A model generated the notes under the pieces. It was given only the letters and a program-made list of their open reading frames with translations. It had not been told where the DNA came from and ran no database searches. Below are positions 22,744-34,824 of a stretch of 64,000 bases of DNA, in pieces (positions within the stretch are counted from its first letter, which is position 1; each line of letters opens with the position of its first letter). This DNA comes from Rhyacophila brunnea. Taxonomy: Eukaryota > Arthropoda > Insecta > Trichoptera > Rhyacophilidae. The translations under genes were made by a program, and so were the position numbers. Location: assembly GCA_022495005.1 (NCBI GenBank), contig JAGYXB010001020.1:310001-374000 (forward strand), given 5' to 3'.

Positions 22744-24925
22744 TAAAGCTCTAGATTCTAGGAAGTAAAAGTATGTGGCAAAATTCGACTCAATTACTTT
22801 TTGTATTTCTATGATTTTTCTAATATCAATTATTATTGTGTTGTTTTTTTCAAAATGTTTGCACAGAAGCCAAAAATTAAAATTATACACGCAATTTTGT
22901 ATCTAATCTTATACTTCACGTCAAAGATAATACATTATTATTATCGTTTTTATGGTACTCGTAATTTATAAGCAATAACTGTGTTCATCTTAGTTCTTTT
23001 TCCGATATTATTTATATAACACTTACGAGAGGGTGAATTTTGAAGCGCATTGTTTTAAACGTTTCTAACATAGTATTTATTTATCTCTCTTGCTGTTTTT
23101 TCTTGTCAGATTTTAACATTTTTCTAATTACGTGTATTTTGTTATTTTGACCCCAATCATTGTGTTAAGTAATATTATTTAGCTGTGTGTTTTTCATTCC
23201 ACGACGTGAATTTTTTCAACATGTATTTTATAATGTTTTCTTATTTAACTACATGCATATTATCTATTATCTATTATTAAAAGACATTTTTTTTTTAATT
23301 GTATGAATACATTATTATTATTATATAAAATATGAATATATTAAATGCAGTATTAATAATAAACGTATTCTATTAAAATAAATATATTACTAATTTCTTA
23401 GTTAAGGGAGAAGACCTAATATTTTCAACATAATATTATAACAAGCTCAAAATAAATATGTATTTCATTCAAAACTAGTATAACACCATTTTTATATGCC
23501 TAGTATTCAATTCGTACTTACAGTTACTTACATTTTGGATGATATAATGAAAACAAGATAACATATTTAAAAATTTTAAACTTATCTAATGGACACGTGC
23601 GTCAAAAACTAACTAAATTACTAAACTTAATTTATCAATATAGGTGTTTATTTCCAAAAAACTGGAAAAAACATACATAAGGTCTGCTTAGCACATTTGG
23701 TGTACTTTCTTGTACCTATCTAATTTATATATTTTTTTGTATTTACACTTTTTAACTTAATACTGATCTATTTTTTATATAATACTGTTTTAATAATTTT
23801 TGTTTGCTTCTAAATGTCATGCTGTGCGTCCAAAGTGCGAAATCTTTACGGTGATAGGCGGCGGCTTGGAGAACTAGATCCCCTCCTCTCGCGTTTAAGT
23901 ACTTTACAATACTTCGAAATCGAAAACCATAGACATGATACGACACGAGCGCCACCGCCAGGTCTCACGTTAAAGATTTTTATGTATTTTATTTATGTGT
24001 AATTTCACATTACAATTTTTATAAAAGTGCACCTATTCCTAAACTCCACCAAATATTGTATACGACAAAATGTTTAAATACTTACTAAAACTATTAATTA
24101 CAATTACATAAAAAACTGAAAATTTAATATTTGTATGGTAATCAGGGGTTTATTGATCAATGAAAATGGTCAAATTATTATTCTAATATGAAAAAAGATG
24201 TCGTTTACTACAAGAAGAGTTATCGGTATTTGAGAATACATGCCGCATTTATGTATATATAACAAATATATAGAAAACAGTGGCAGTGCCACCTGTTAAT
24301 GCTATTGGATATGCTTGTATCTTATCATTTGTTTTCCTTCAAGACCCGATTAAAATAAACGATTCCTTTATTTCCATGTAAAATTATTTTATAATTTGGG
24401 TTTACGTATAATATATTTTCTATCACCTTAGATTTTTCAAGACGTCTTCATCCTGTCTCTCTCTCTCTCCTATAAATTTAAATATGTTTTTTTTATTATA
24501 CATTATAGATAGACAGATACTTAAATCAAAACGAATATTATTTGTATGAAAATAGAAACACAAACATCAAACTGCATACGTCGAAATAGTCTAGCTACAA
24601 TGTAACGTTTCATACTGCAAAGATGAGTCTGCTAAATAGGTGAACGATTTAAAAAAAAATATTAGGTAACAGTATACCTACTTAGTAGTTTGAATGAATT
24701 CACACTAACAGAAAGAAACCTATTTCACACATTATATAAATTACCTATTTGTATTGAATACGATTCAATTGATAGTTTTTGCGGGGTAATTAGGCATATG
24801 AAAGCTTTGGCATTATGTCTTTGACTAGATGCCATGTACAGCACTATATTTCTCTGAACTCAAGTCTTTTCTGAAACACCACGGTACTTAATGAATACCT
24901 ACCCAACGTCCAAAAAGGTTATATG
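22744..24925. other. Long gene-free stretch
   Basis: Mostly AT-rich. A GC-richer island at about 23815-23975 has a 67-codon frame on the minus strand but no recognised homology. A short palindrome (GTGGCAGTGCCACCTGTTAA) near 24278 resembles one near 45045. A CT microsatellite lies near 24455-24470. Confidence 0.4.
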
Positions 24926-24930
24926 TAAGT

Positions 24931-25292
24931 TGTACGTATTCAGTTCATCGTGGGACACTTATTCGTTCGCCGCAGTACGTGAAACATGAGTTCGTATTAC
25001 ATTTTATCAAATGACGTCTTCGTTGAACATTTCACCGTGGAATACATTTGTACGTATCTTACAAAATGTGGTGATAGTTTGCAAATAGTACTGTTCCAAT
25101 TGGATTAACCCTAACCTTACCTAACCTAGTAAAGACATCTCATAAAACTCGCCACATGTAGCATACGTACAAATATACTCCACGGTGAAATGTTCAACGA
25201 AGAACTCGTCATTTGATTACATGTTACACGAACTCATGTTTCACGTACTGTGGCGCATGAATAAGTGTCTTGCGGTAAACTGTTTACGTACA
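24931..25292. mobile_element. Long terminal-inverted-repeat element (MITE-like)
   Basis: Arms 24931-25076 and 25143-25292 are inverted copies of about 146 bp. Shared segments are AAACATGAGTTCGT, TTCGTTGAACATTTCACCGT and TTTGTACGTAT. The centre is about 66 bp and includes a CCTAA-rich patch. I could not identify a TSD or an ORF, so the superfamily is unknown. It would fold into a long hairpin if transcribed. Confidence 0.78.
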
Positions 25293-25521
25293 CATTTCCG
25301 GATATGGTTCAAAAAACGTTCCTACGCCAATAATATTATTCTTTGCAATATATAAAAAATATATCATTACAATCGGGGGTTATAAATCAACATAATATTG
25401 TTTGCTTTGGATTTTGTTTATATTTTTATATAAGTAACCATTGAATTTTGTTTTACTTTTATTAATTTGTCTGTTTAGTGTCTAAATACATATTTTTTCT
25501 TTAGGTTTGCTTCTCCAGCGA

Positions 25522-25825
25522 GTCTATTCTATACACAAGGCTGCTTTCGGTCACTACGACGGCTAACTAGGGTAGTTTTGTATCAAATTATTAGCACTTA
25601 TTGTAAAAATTACAATAAGCTGGTTGTAATTGTTGCAATAAGTACTATATTATTTAACATCACCTCTCTTGGCTGTGATAAAATTTAGAGCGAGTAGAGA
25701 GTTTTGACTGCTTAGACGGCTAACTTATTGTAACAATTATAATGCTCTAATACAAATAATATGTAAATAAATACTATCATTTTATCACTTCAGCTGTCGG
25801 TAGTCGCCTTGTGTATAGAATAGAC
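25522..25825. mobile_element. MITE-like element with perfect 20-bp TIRs
   Basis: GTCTATTCTATACACAAGGC at 25522-25541 is exactly inverted at 25806-25825. The interior is AT-rich with an ACAATAAG palindrome cluster around 25590-25640 and a repeated GACGGCTAACT motif. No TSD is evident, so it may be decayed or belong to a group with a very short TSD. Confidence 0.7.
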
Positions 25826-26076
25826 CCGCGGCTCCGGGCTTGATTCCCAATCAAGTAACCATATATTTATTTGATTCTCTCAAGCCCTGACTGTTAATCA
25901 GCGGTTTCAAAGTGACTACAATTATTGTTGGTGACGTAGTTATTTATAAAGTAAGCATGCATACCAGATGACGAGCTTTGTCTCTTTGTCATAGTGACAA
26001 GTCCTTATTTCTCCAGCGACGCATGGAATTCATCTTTAAATTTTTAATTGGACTTTTCTGTCCCGTCATTTGGATG

Positions 26077-26420
26077 TAGGAATTGCAAAATCGAATGAAA
26101 ATATCAATACGGATATTCGTAAAACAATTGAAAAAAACAGAAGTAGGTATCTATCAATAAATGTATGTAAAAATCTCTTTAAAATATTTATATTTTATAG
26201 TAAGTGCCATTGCTGGTCACCAAGGACGATGGAGGCCCACGGAAGTAAACCAGACATCGCGTAACCTGAAAAAAATACAGTCATTTATGTTAATTAATAC
26301 ATTTGTTTCCACTGTCAATACCGAATATATCGGTATTGTCTGATTTTTAAAACCGTTATTTTAGTAACAAAAAATACTAAAATATCAGTACTTATTGAAA
26401 TACCAGTATTGCAATCCTTA
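26077..26420. mobile_element. Non-autonomous hAT element, same family as 53.6 kb
   Basis: The TSDs are TTTGGATG (26069-26076) and TTTGGGTG (26421-26428), with one mismatch. The left end is TAGGAATTGCAAAA and the inverted right end TAAGGATTGCAATACTGG. Internal segments such as AAAACAGAAGTA and GTCTGATTTTTAA match the 53.6 kb element. The centre (about 26210-26265) is not shared. Confidence 0.85.
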
Positions 26421-26428
26421 TTTGGGTG

Positions 26429-27152
26429 TACCTGCTACTGAGGTTGACACCAATATACGTCTGACCACAGTATATTTCATGATTTGTCCTGAACTGTTCA
26501 GCTTGATATTATTTTGTAACAACCAAACTCGTGAAACCTGTAATCTATATAATAAATAATTATTATTGTGCTTGTGACACTAATGCAAAACATTTTTATA
26601 GCAATAAAAGTTCCAATTTTTTTTGTACATATTATCTTAAGTGAAATAGGCGAAAAGGATTTTTTGACTAAACTATATAGAGTTCAGCTTTTTTCTATTA
26701 TAGATTAGATTAATAGCGAATATATTTTATTGTGACAGTGACAGCGATGTATTAAACGATCGTTAGTTTATTCAATCATTTCGCGTTTTGATTCATAATT
26801 AACTTACTCTCCGTGGAATGCTGTTATTTATTTTTTGCCTTTTGCCTGTAGCGCCATGCTACGCCAATGGCGTACAAATTAGACTAATTTCATTATTAAA
26901 GTGGTATAGTGCTGAATATTTACTAAAATTAAACAGTATTAGTATTATACAAAAAAATAATATCATGTTTTGATGTTTGAAATTACTGAGTGCAATCGAT
27001 TTTATTAACTATTTAAAAATTTAATATGAATAATAATCTTATATATTATAAATAACATTATCCAATTGGGAAATGGGATGATTTGGCACTATCAATACGG
27101 CGACGCCAGACTGTCTTGGCGCCGATAAAAAAATGGGAATAAATACACTGAC
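26429..27152. other. Gene-free stretch, no firm feature
   Basis: AT-rich. A small hairpin (TAGCGCCAT...ATGGCGTA, about 26849-26875) is the only structure noticed. Confidence 0.4.
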
Positions 27153-27161
27153 GTTACAATT

Positions 27162-27681
27162 AGTTACTCCAGCGTGCAGACGCTCTTCCTTTGCTTCGTT
27201 TTCCCTAGAGGCCACCCAAAACCACCAGTCTCTCCAGGTTGTCCGGTCCGCGCCGGAAAATATTATGTCCAAAATCTGCACAATTTATCTCAGACATATT
27301 TTTGAGAGCCGTCCCTTTATCTGTAGTCTCTGGATGATTGACTGGTTGGTCCTGTCTCCGAACAAAAAAATCAAAGCATTTGGCACCAACACCTCATCTT
27401 AAAGGCATCAATTGCCTTCCGCTCCCTTGCTTTCAGGGTTCATGAATCGACTTTGTATAAAAATATAGAGAACACTAATGTTTGCACAAGCATCAATCTG
27501 GAGAGACTTGTGGTGAAGTGAAGGCAAAGCAGAGAAAGAGTGTCTGCGCGCTGGAGTGACCAAGTGAAAGAACAGATTGGGGGCACCATTCATTCTGCCC
27601 AGAGAGAAGTGGAAGATCGTGAAGGATGGAAAATTAAAAAGTGGTCATAATCCTTAGCCATGAGTGTACGACCAAGAAGAA
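27162..27681. mobile_element. LINE family alpha insertion with 5' inversion (twin-primed)
   Basis: A single insertion flanked by a perfect 9-bp TSD, GTTACAATT (27153-27161 and 27682-27690). The left part (27162-27488) is the reverse complement of the LINE region equivalent to about 62393-62705. The right part (about 27489-27681) is the sense 3' end and finishes in CCAAGAAGAAG. This inverted-then-sense layout is the known product of twin priming during target-primed reverse transcription. About 70 bp of LINE is present in both parts. The coding content is C-terminal only and is broken. Confidence 0.87.
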
Positions 27682-27690
27682 GTTACAATT

Positions 27691-28576
27691 TTAAATTGAA
27701 TTTTTAGAAAGAAGTATAATACACAATTCCTATAATATACCGTACAAGTATATATTTGTTCATTTGTCGTAGCATATGCACACCATATGGCACATCCAAT
27801 AATCCCTTTTACTCGCTACTATTCATGCAACATTCTGTGGCTCAACAGCTCGTAGAAAAAACAGATAGATCAGGTAAAGATTCTCTTGCGCATCCATAGT
27901 ACGTACTAGAGTCAGATTTAATGTCACTTCTTCACTCTTAATATGATGAGTGGCTGCGTGTTTACCTTTTATCCATTTATTTGTGTTTCAAAATCTGTAA
28001 GTACAAACTTGGCCGTACCATAGTTTACAGTAAAGTTTTGTATCGGAAATACATGGCTGCATAGTGTATAAATAAAATTCATGTCTAATAAAAACACTAA
28101 CAAAATACGTAATAAGAATCATTGAAATACAAGGGTAAGATAGAATAAATTAAGTATGTATGTATAAATTAGAATTACGGTCATATCGTATAAATTATAT
28201 ATAATTACAGTAGGTGCTTGTAAGTATCCGGTCGTACGTAAATGTTGATAATAGTAACAGAGTTTGCGTTATCAGAGATTTGATACAAATCAATATGAAA
28301 TTAATGTTTTTGCATATTATATAATCTAATAAAATTGAAACATTACTCTCTGCATTGCTTCACCAACAAGTGTTATCTCAACGCTATACGTCCATATTTT
28401 TTCGTAAAATAGCTTACGGTGAACGTTACTAGGCTACGGCGAAATGTAAAAGGTACAATTTACATGTAACCCTTGTCGCGAATCGTTGCTTTGTGTCCTT
28501 CATTAGGTGCATTGACTCGTTACCGTATTATAAAACGAAATTTTATTTGTTTTATCATACTGTCTTATCTGTGTAA
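27691..28576. other. Gene-free stretch, no feature seen
   Basis: AT-rich spacer. No supported coding or repeat structure. Confidence 0.4.
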
Positions 28577-28780
28577 CGATGGCCGAGCGGTTACTGCGTC
28601 GACTTGTAATGTTGAACGGACAAGTAATCGAATACTGGATATGGAAAAATTTACAATATGTGTGTTATGACTGAGAGTGGATAATATCCATTTATCCTAA
28701 ATGGACAAAAATCTGATGATACATCCCCCACTCTGTGGAGGTCTATAATATTATTATGATCTTCTTAGGATCGTACATGG
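28577..28780 (+). mobile_element. SINE family A copy, best-preserved A-box
   Basis: The head CGATGGCCGAGCGGTTACTG resembles the D arm of Ser/Leu-type tRNAs. The B-box is damaged (AAGTAATCGAATACTGG). The 3' portion has CCACTCTGTGGAGGTC and GATCTTCTTAGGATCG, forming the two family hairpins. Confidence 0.82.
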
Positions 28781-30142
28781 TATACAAAAATCTTTAGGTC
28801 TTTATTGTTGTGAGTCGTTAACATTTTGAAGTCGTTGTTTCTAATATATTTTTAAGATTATTTTATCAAAATATTTTTTAAATTAAAAACAAAACTCATG
28901 AATAACAATTACTCCTTATTCCCAAATGATTTAGTACTGCCCCTGCGTACGAAGCAGTCTCAACATTGTTATATGAAATAATAAATCAGCTGAGCGCCGG
29001 TATTAATTTCTGTCTACATCGTGAAAGCAGAAAACAAAAAAAGTGATTCATCACCCCCGTCCCTGCCTCATCTCCATTGCCGGCAAAACACTTCCCTCAC
29101 CCTTCAATGAGTGAAGACACAAAGAGATAGCCACTGAGGCTGGCTGTTACAATACAATATACTGCTACTATAAAACATAGAAGGATAGAATTTACTTACG
29201 CGCTAGGGAAAGTAAATAACCAAATGTAAAGAAACTCGCAAGTTTGATAACTGTGTTTACAATATTTTTGACCGTTGACTATTTTTGAGTATTTTTAAAT
29301 ATTTATCTATAAATTAATAATACTCAGCTAATATGCGTATACAGCATGACTGATCCATGATGTCATACCTAGAAACTACATTTTCATCAATCCAACGTCT
29401 TTCGTGAATGCTCTAAAGATAGAAACGATTAATATTTTACTTTGTAAAGGTTGTGAAAGTAGAAGTGAGCCAAAGCGTTTTTAGTAAACGCTATAAATAC
29501 AAAAGCAAGTCAGTGTTTTTTAGAAATGCGTTGAGTATTTAATTTTGTTCTTTATGATTCGAATGACTTGATCAATAAAAACGAGACATTAAATGTAATT
29601 GAGGCGAAGACGTATGTTAAAATTTCAGTGACTCATTTTCTATGACTATAATCCTACGTTGTATTTTGTTTATAATAACAATTATCTAACAAGATTCAAC
29701 AGTCAACACCATTGAAGTAAAATTATTGTTATTTCTATTCTCTTATCTATTTGATAATGGAGTATATATCTATGCGTCACGCGCAATTGGGTCGTCATAG
29801 TAAAGCACCTCTACTAAACTCTGTCTCTAAACATATCTTATAGTAGAGAAGCAACAACTTACTTTAATAAACACCTGAAATTTACAGTATTTAGATATAT
29901 ATTTTAAGTATCTAAGCTATGCACATTCAAAAAGTTGCTGAATATAAATAATTATTAATATGTATAATTTTTACAACATTAATAAATACAAGTTTTTTTT
30001 AACAAAAAACAAATAATTGATGCCATTATTTACGATATCGGTTAACTTCAAGTTTTTTTCTAATTTACTCTTGTGTTATCCAATAATTTCTTTTATAACG
30101 TATTTTTCTACGGTTATTAATTAATTTATTCACTGGGTACTT
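28781..30142. other. Gene-free stretch with a possible tiny LINE scrap
   Basis: A GC-richer patch at about 29045-29110 reads RPCLISIAGKTLP in one frame, resembling the reverse-transcriptase motif 'RPIxLxSxAGKxxA'. It is too short and broken to annotate as more than a possible fragment. The rest is AT-rich. Confidence 0.35.
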
Positions 30143-30472
30143 TAGGTACAACGAAGAGATAAGAAAACGCACCAAGCAGCCTCTCATCATGATGAGAGTG
30201 ACGAGGCGACGCTGAATCTGGCTCGGCCACGTGCTGCGGATGCCAGAAGAGAATTTCAACCTGGCTTACTTGTTTTTCAAGCCAATTGGATTCCGGCATC
30301 CTGAAAGACCGATAAATATTATCTATATAGTGTATATGGCAGAGCTACTGGATGATGGTTTAACCTGGAATTAATCAAGAAGACTGGCAAGCGACAGGGA
30401 TTCTTAGAGGCGCCGCGTGGTGTCCATAATATGCTCTAACTAAAAGGGTGGATATGGCCAAAAAAGAAGATA
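30143..30472 (+). pseudogene. LINE C-terminal remnant
   Basis: In frame from 30144: RYNEEIRKRTKQPL, a stop, then IWLGHVLRMPEENFN, the conserved 'LRWLGHVxRM' segment C-terminal to LINE reverse transcriptases. A frameshifted GLTWN and LASDRDS follow, equivalents of 'GLTWxEAxxLAxDRxxWR'. The element is broken by stops and indels. It is related in layout to the 34.8 kb fragment. Confidence 0.72.
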
Positions 30473-30689
30473 CGTAATTAAATTAAACCCAAAATGTATT
30501 CACTATGAAATTAAGCACAAATGAAAATTATAAGTAAATTGAAAACACTTTAATATTCACCAACCATTTTTGACGTATCATTGTAAATACGTACTAATAA
30601 TTAATTATTTGACAAAATATTATTTTATATTTATGATTACACCGAGGTTTCGAATTTGATCAGGTGTAATATTTCATTTTATATTTTGA

Positions 30690-31105
30690 ATACGAAATCT
30701 TTGTTGGGACCCTGCATCTAAGTCTTTTAATGATTATGACGAGTTAACCAAACTCTTCCATTCTCCCAGATACCAGCGTACATTTCAGTTCTTCAACGTT
30801 CCCATATAGTGAGGGCTGTGCGGCTGGTCAATGCACTCCCTAGAGATGTAGAAATTTTTAGCAGTGCATTATTTATTCTGTTTTTAAAATTCTATTTTAT
30901 CGTTTAAATTGAATTTTTCTTTAATTGTTGTTTTTTATTTTATTTCTTGTCTATAAAATTATTTTTTGCTTTGTTTTTTTTCTATACCTTGCCTTTTCTC
31001 TAGTTTATTTACATGTACTTTTTATTGTAAATATCTTGTTGTGAACATTTTGAATTTATAATTTGTTATGTGCTTAATTTGTCTTTTTTAAATAAATAAA
31101 TATCT
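30690..31105 (+). pseudogene. Jockey/CR1-like LINE (family beta relative) 3' end
   Basis: Encodes a broken C-terminal segment (RYQRTFQFFNVPI, a stop, RAVRLVNALPRDVEIFSS), the 'RTN..P..R...N.LP..(D)IF' layout of the 14 and 43 kb copies. A long T-rich 3' UTR follows, ending AATTTATAATTTGTTATG and AAATAAATAAATA, which parallels the 56.3 kb 3' end. A TAG interrupts the frame. Confidence 0.65.
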
Positions 31106-31568
31106 ACACGTCTTGTCTTTACTTTACGTAGATTTTAAGTTTGGAGCATTGTTTCATGTATATAATATTGTTTGCCATAAATATCACATTTATTGAAGAA
31201 CTTTTAATTGCTCTTTCCCAATAGAACACCAAAATTTCTAACCTCTTTAAAAAGTTTGCCTCAGTATCAGTTAAACACCATTTCTGTTCAAAAGCGACTC
31301 GACAAACAAGTGCACCGAGTATAATAGGGAAGGTAGAATGGACTTATAACATTTCTTCTTGTCTAGTGATGCGCTATGGTAGGAATCTATCTACATGTTT
31401 TCTTAATGAACTCTAATCCAAACATTTCAAAATATTATTTTACAGAACATAGGATTCTTTTTCGGAATTTTCCCAGAATAAAAATTTAATGAGGTACCTA
31501 ACTGACTTTGATTTTTGCCTTCAATTTATCATCAGTACTAAGTTTGTCTATTGGTAATAATCTGTGCT

Positions 31569-31732
31569 AGGTGGCTCTCGTGCTGAATTGCGTAAGGCGC
31601 TGGCCTTCCATATGGGAACTTTAGGTTCGATCTCGGTGAAGACACAATATATTTATGTGATTTTCACAAAGCTCAGGTATTTGCAATTGTTGTAAATTAC
31701 TAACAATCACCTTGAACGTAAAAGCAAAGACA
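31569..31732 (+). mobile_element. SINE family B copy with full tRNA-like head
   Basis: The head GGTGGCTCTCGTGCTGAATT and GCGTAAGGCGCTGGCCTTCC form D-arm and anticodon-arm equivalents. The B-box region is AGGTTCGATCTCG. The body begins ATATTTATGTGATTTTCACA and ends in the ACTAACAATCACCTTG tail shared with the 47.1 and 48.1 kb copies. Confidence 0.82.
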
Positions 31733-33173
31733 TATAAATTAATAATATAATCTTTGCTATCTTATATACTATATTACACAAGTAGAATAAGATCCACTTC
31801 TAGTTTCTTAGTTCCATATTTATTTTCTTCATTTTAACAAAAAGTGAATGGATAATAACAATTTTATTAAAAAATATTTTAACGGTTGATTGAAAAAAAA
31901 TCTTGAACAGATTGTAGAGACAATGGATGTTTAAAGTAATGTAATGATTCATGTTATCAAGTGTCTACGCTTTTAGCTACGGCGTAGAATGTTGCGTAAA
32001 CGTATATAGTATAAACCGTAGAATTATGTTTTTTTTTCGAATGAAGTACCTACAAATTTACAACAATAAACAATACATACTGTTTGTATGTGATACCATT
32101 ACCTTTGAAGCTTTTAAAATACATATACCATCGTATATTTAATGAGTTCTCTAGCTAGTTATTTGTATTAGTACCAGGTACGTAACATTGACTTACTTCA
32201 AACGGAAAAAAAAGTTTTGTACGAACACAAAAGACTAGTATAATAGGTTATTATGTAGACTTATACTTGAGTAGTTTATCCTATTATAAAAGGCTTCTTT
32301 ATTCCATATTTTCACATACATCAATGAATGTTGGAATTCAGTATTCGTTGAAAATTTTGAATATTAAATAGTAAATAAACCGTTATTTTTGAAACCATAT
32401 TGTTTTCAACATAATAAATGAAATCATATTCGCATTTGCAAAAACAGTAACAATTTTTTTTACAATTTCAGTTTATTTGCCAGAAGCTTGTTTCTTTATA
32501 TTTAGCACATTCCTTTTAATTATTTTCCATTTCATATACAATTCCACAAAACTTAAGTATCCCATAAATGCAACAGGATATTCACTCGATCATTTTCTAT
32601 TTCTGTAATCTGAATTTAATTCTCTTTTCCCACTTTCCATATTGCGTCGTAGAACTTTTATCCAATAAATAGGTATATGCTATTATTACAACGTTTAAAT
32701 GAAAAAAATACCATATTTTCTATGTGGACATAAAATATGGAGGACAGAATATTATCAAAATCTTTACCCAAAAGTAACCAAAATATTAAAAAAATCTGCA
32801 TAATATGACTTTTTCATGCAGATATTAATATTTGAGCTTTGAAAATTAAAAATAAGGCGAAGTAGCTTTGGACAGCGAAGCTAAAGAAAATAAGCGAATA
32901 AATGTACATCATACCTACAAATTAAAGGAATGTAATATATACCTACTTAGCTACATATTATTCAACTGCGTAATTTTATGTTTAAATACTACTTCATATA
33001 TTATAATATACTACTTCTTATACTGTATTTTATTTCAATGTATTCATTTTTTTTCTTTAATCAATGTTTTAGTTATTTATTTATATCTAGAATTGGTGGT
33101 TAGACTATTAAATTATTTAAATATGTGTACATTTTTTTCATTTTATAATGATATTAAAATTATTTCTTATATT
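31733..33173. other. Gene-free stretch, no feature seen
   Basis: AT-rich. A 102-codon frame at 32868-33176 is rich in Ile, Tyr, Phe and Leu codons made of A/T only. That is the expected look of a chance frame, and I do not annotate it. Confidence 0.45.
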
Positions 33174-33350
33174 TAACGAATAATTCACAAAAATTGAGGA
33201 TGTAAGAACATGCTTTATTTTGAAAATATACAATTTAAAAACACCTCAGATATGCTCAGTAGATTAAAAAATATATATGAGGATTGACGGGACTTGAACC
33301 ACTGAATATGCCCCAATATGCTTTACAAATTAAACTACGAGCATCACCTC
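33174..33350 (-). mobile_element. SINE family C copy
   Basis: The left-edge tail AACGAATAATTCACAA is followed by GGATGTAAGAACATGC, and the tRNA-like head is read on the minus strand (GTGGTTCAAGTCCCGTCAATC, about 33283-33303). The A-box region is near 33330-33350. It matches the other family C copies in layout. Confidence 0.75.
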
Positions 33351-33871
33351 TAGTTTTTTTTACGTAAAACGCATATCAAATTGTGTTTATTTTAGTTAAA
33401 TAAAAGAAATAGTTTATTGAATTATTAGCAAGAGCGAGTACGTTATAACTTAAACTTGAAGTGATACAAACGTCGGTTAGTAATTAAGGTTCTTAATTGA
33501 TACCTTGATTTAAAACAAAAAAACTTATAAGTATCCAAAATACTGCAATTTGATAACCATTACATTGAAATTCAAGTTAATTTGATTGTAATTAGATAGG
33601 ATTCCCGTCACTTAAATAGAAACTACATAGGTGGAAATGCAGTGTATATATCTGAGGTATTTTAAAATTATATATGTTTGATATAAAATTGAATTTTATT
33701 AATGAATACATGGCTAAAGAGGTGATTTGTACATTAAAATTACCTACTTCTTCCCTATTCCATTATAAAAATGCATCAGTAGCCTGATGCTGAGTACCTC
33801 CGCTACACGGAAGTACATTGGGATAGATACACAGATAAGACACAATATTATCCTTGTCAAAAAGATAATAT

Positions 33872-34134
33872 AAATTAATAATTTAAGAAATACATGATAT
33901 TAATAATAAAATACAAAAAGTTGCATCGGCCGGGAATCGAACCCAGGCCGCCCGCGTGGCAGGCGAGCATTCTACCACTGAACGACCGAATCGCATACCG
34001 GCTCTTGTTTTATATAATGTTATTTTGCATATTACAATATGTATTCACTTATTCACGTGTACCTAATATATTAAGGTTGAAAATATAAATGAATAATTTA
34101 AGAAATACATATTAATAAAATCAAATATAAAATA
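33872..34134. repeat. Direct repeats flanking the tRNA-Gly locus
   Basis: About 45 bp at 33872-33920 (TAATTTAAGAAATACATGAT...) recurs with small indels at about 34088-34134 (TAATTTAAGAAATACATATT...), spaced about 215 bp. The tRNA lies between them. This could be a remnant of a local tandem duplication. Confidence 0.6.
33923..33992 (-). tRNA. tRNA-Gly(GCC), acceptor stem mutated (possible pseudogene)
   Basis: Read on the minus strand, the D arm (GTTCAGTGGTAGAATGC), the anticodon arm (CTCGC, loop CTGCCAC, GCGGG; anticodon GCC) and the T arm (CTGGGTTCGATTCCCGG) match eukaryotic tRNA-Gly almost exactly. The acceptor 5' strand is GATTCGG against 3' CCGATGC, leaving mismatches at pairs 2-71 and 3-70. 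The extra GC just 5' suggests small insertions that disrupted an original GCATCGG. A T5 run about 4 nt downstream fits Pol III termination. It may be transcribed but not processed or charged normally. Confidence 0.8.
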
Positions 34135-34824
34135 GTTATAGTAAGATTGTCTTTGTTACAGTTGAATTTCTGCACAAAATTTTAATATCATGGCAAACAG
34201 TAAAACATATCCTTATTAAAAATGTTGTATCAAAGTAAGTCTTGCCATTAAATTACAACCTACTTAAATTTTATTTTAAACAAAACATAAGCTATTTGCA
34301 TTTCATGACATGACGCTGCACAAGAAAAACAAAGTCTTTAGGGAAATTATCATTTTCTTTTAATGTCTTGATATTGTAATTTAACTAAGGTTAAACAACA
34401 TATTCTAGAACATTTTAGACTGCATCAAGCAGTTATTCTGGAATATAAATACGCCATCTTTCCGGGACTTGCTCCCAAGAGAATTGCTCTTATAACTCAA
34501 AGTAAACCGCTGAAACGAAACAGATGCACTTTAAACGTTTTTTATTTTTTTTTAGTAAAATTATGGTTGCGGAAAATGTTGTGAAAAAATCACAGAATGT
34601 TGAATAACAGTCAACAATTTCGGTTTAGGTATTTTTTTTTTAATATTTTGGCTTAAATTAAGTGTGATAATATTTTTGTCTTATTACAGCAGTGATACTT
34701 AGGTCATTATTGTTGCCGGGCATTAATCGAGATGTTTCCAACCTTATATTGGAGAATAATAATTAGACAATGTAGGTACTATTATCATACGTTTATTATA
34801 ATATTATATATTGTGGCACAGCCT
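34135..34824. other. Gene-free stretch, no feature seen
   Basis: AT-rich spacer between the tRNA locus and a LINE end. No feature supported. Confidence 0.4.

Noticed and set aside
23752..24002. Overlapping ORFs of 62-67 codons on both strands
   Set aside because: Open on both strands with no family recognised. Probably an old repeat island.
25106..25132. Telomere-like CCTAA units
   Set aside because: Only a few degenerate units inside an inverted-repeat element. Not a telomere or clear interstitial telomeric array.
29045..29110. RT-like RPCLISIAGKTLP
   Set aside because: Thirteen residues with flanking stops. Plausible LINE scrap but too short to annotate.
32868..33176. 102-codon ORF rich in Tyr, Ile and Leu
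   Set aside because: The composition follows the local A+T bias, it resembles no family I recognise, and there is no splice or promoter context.
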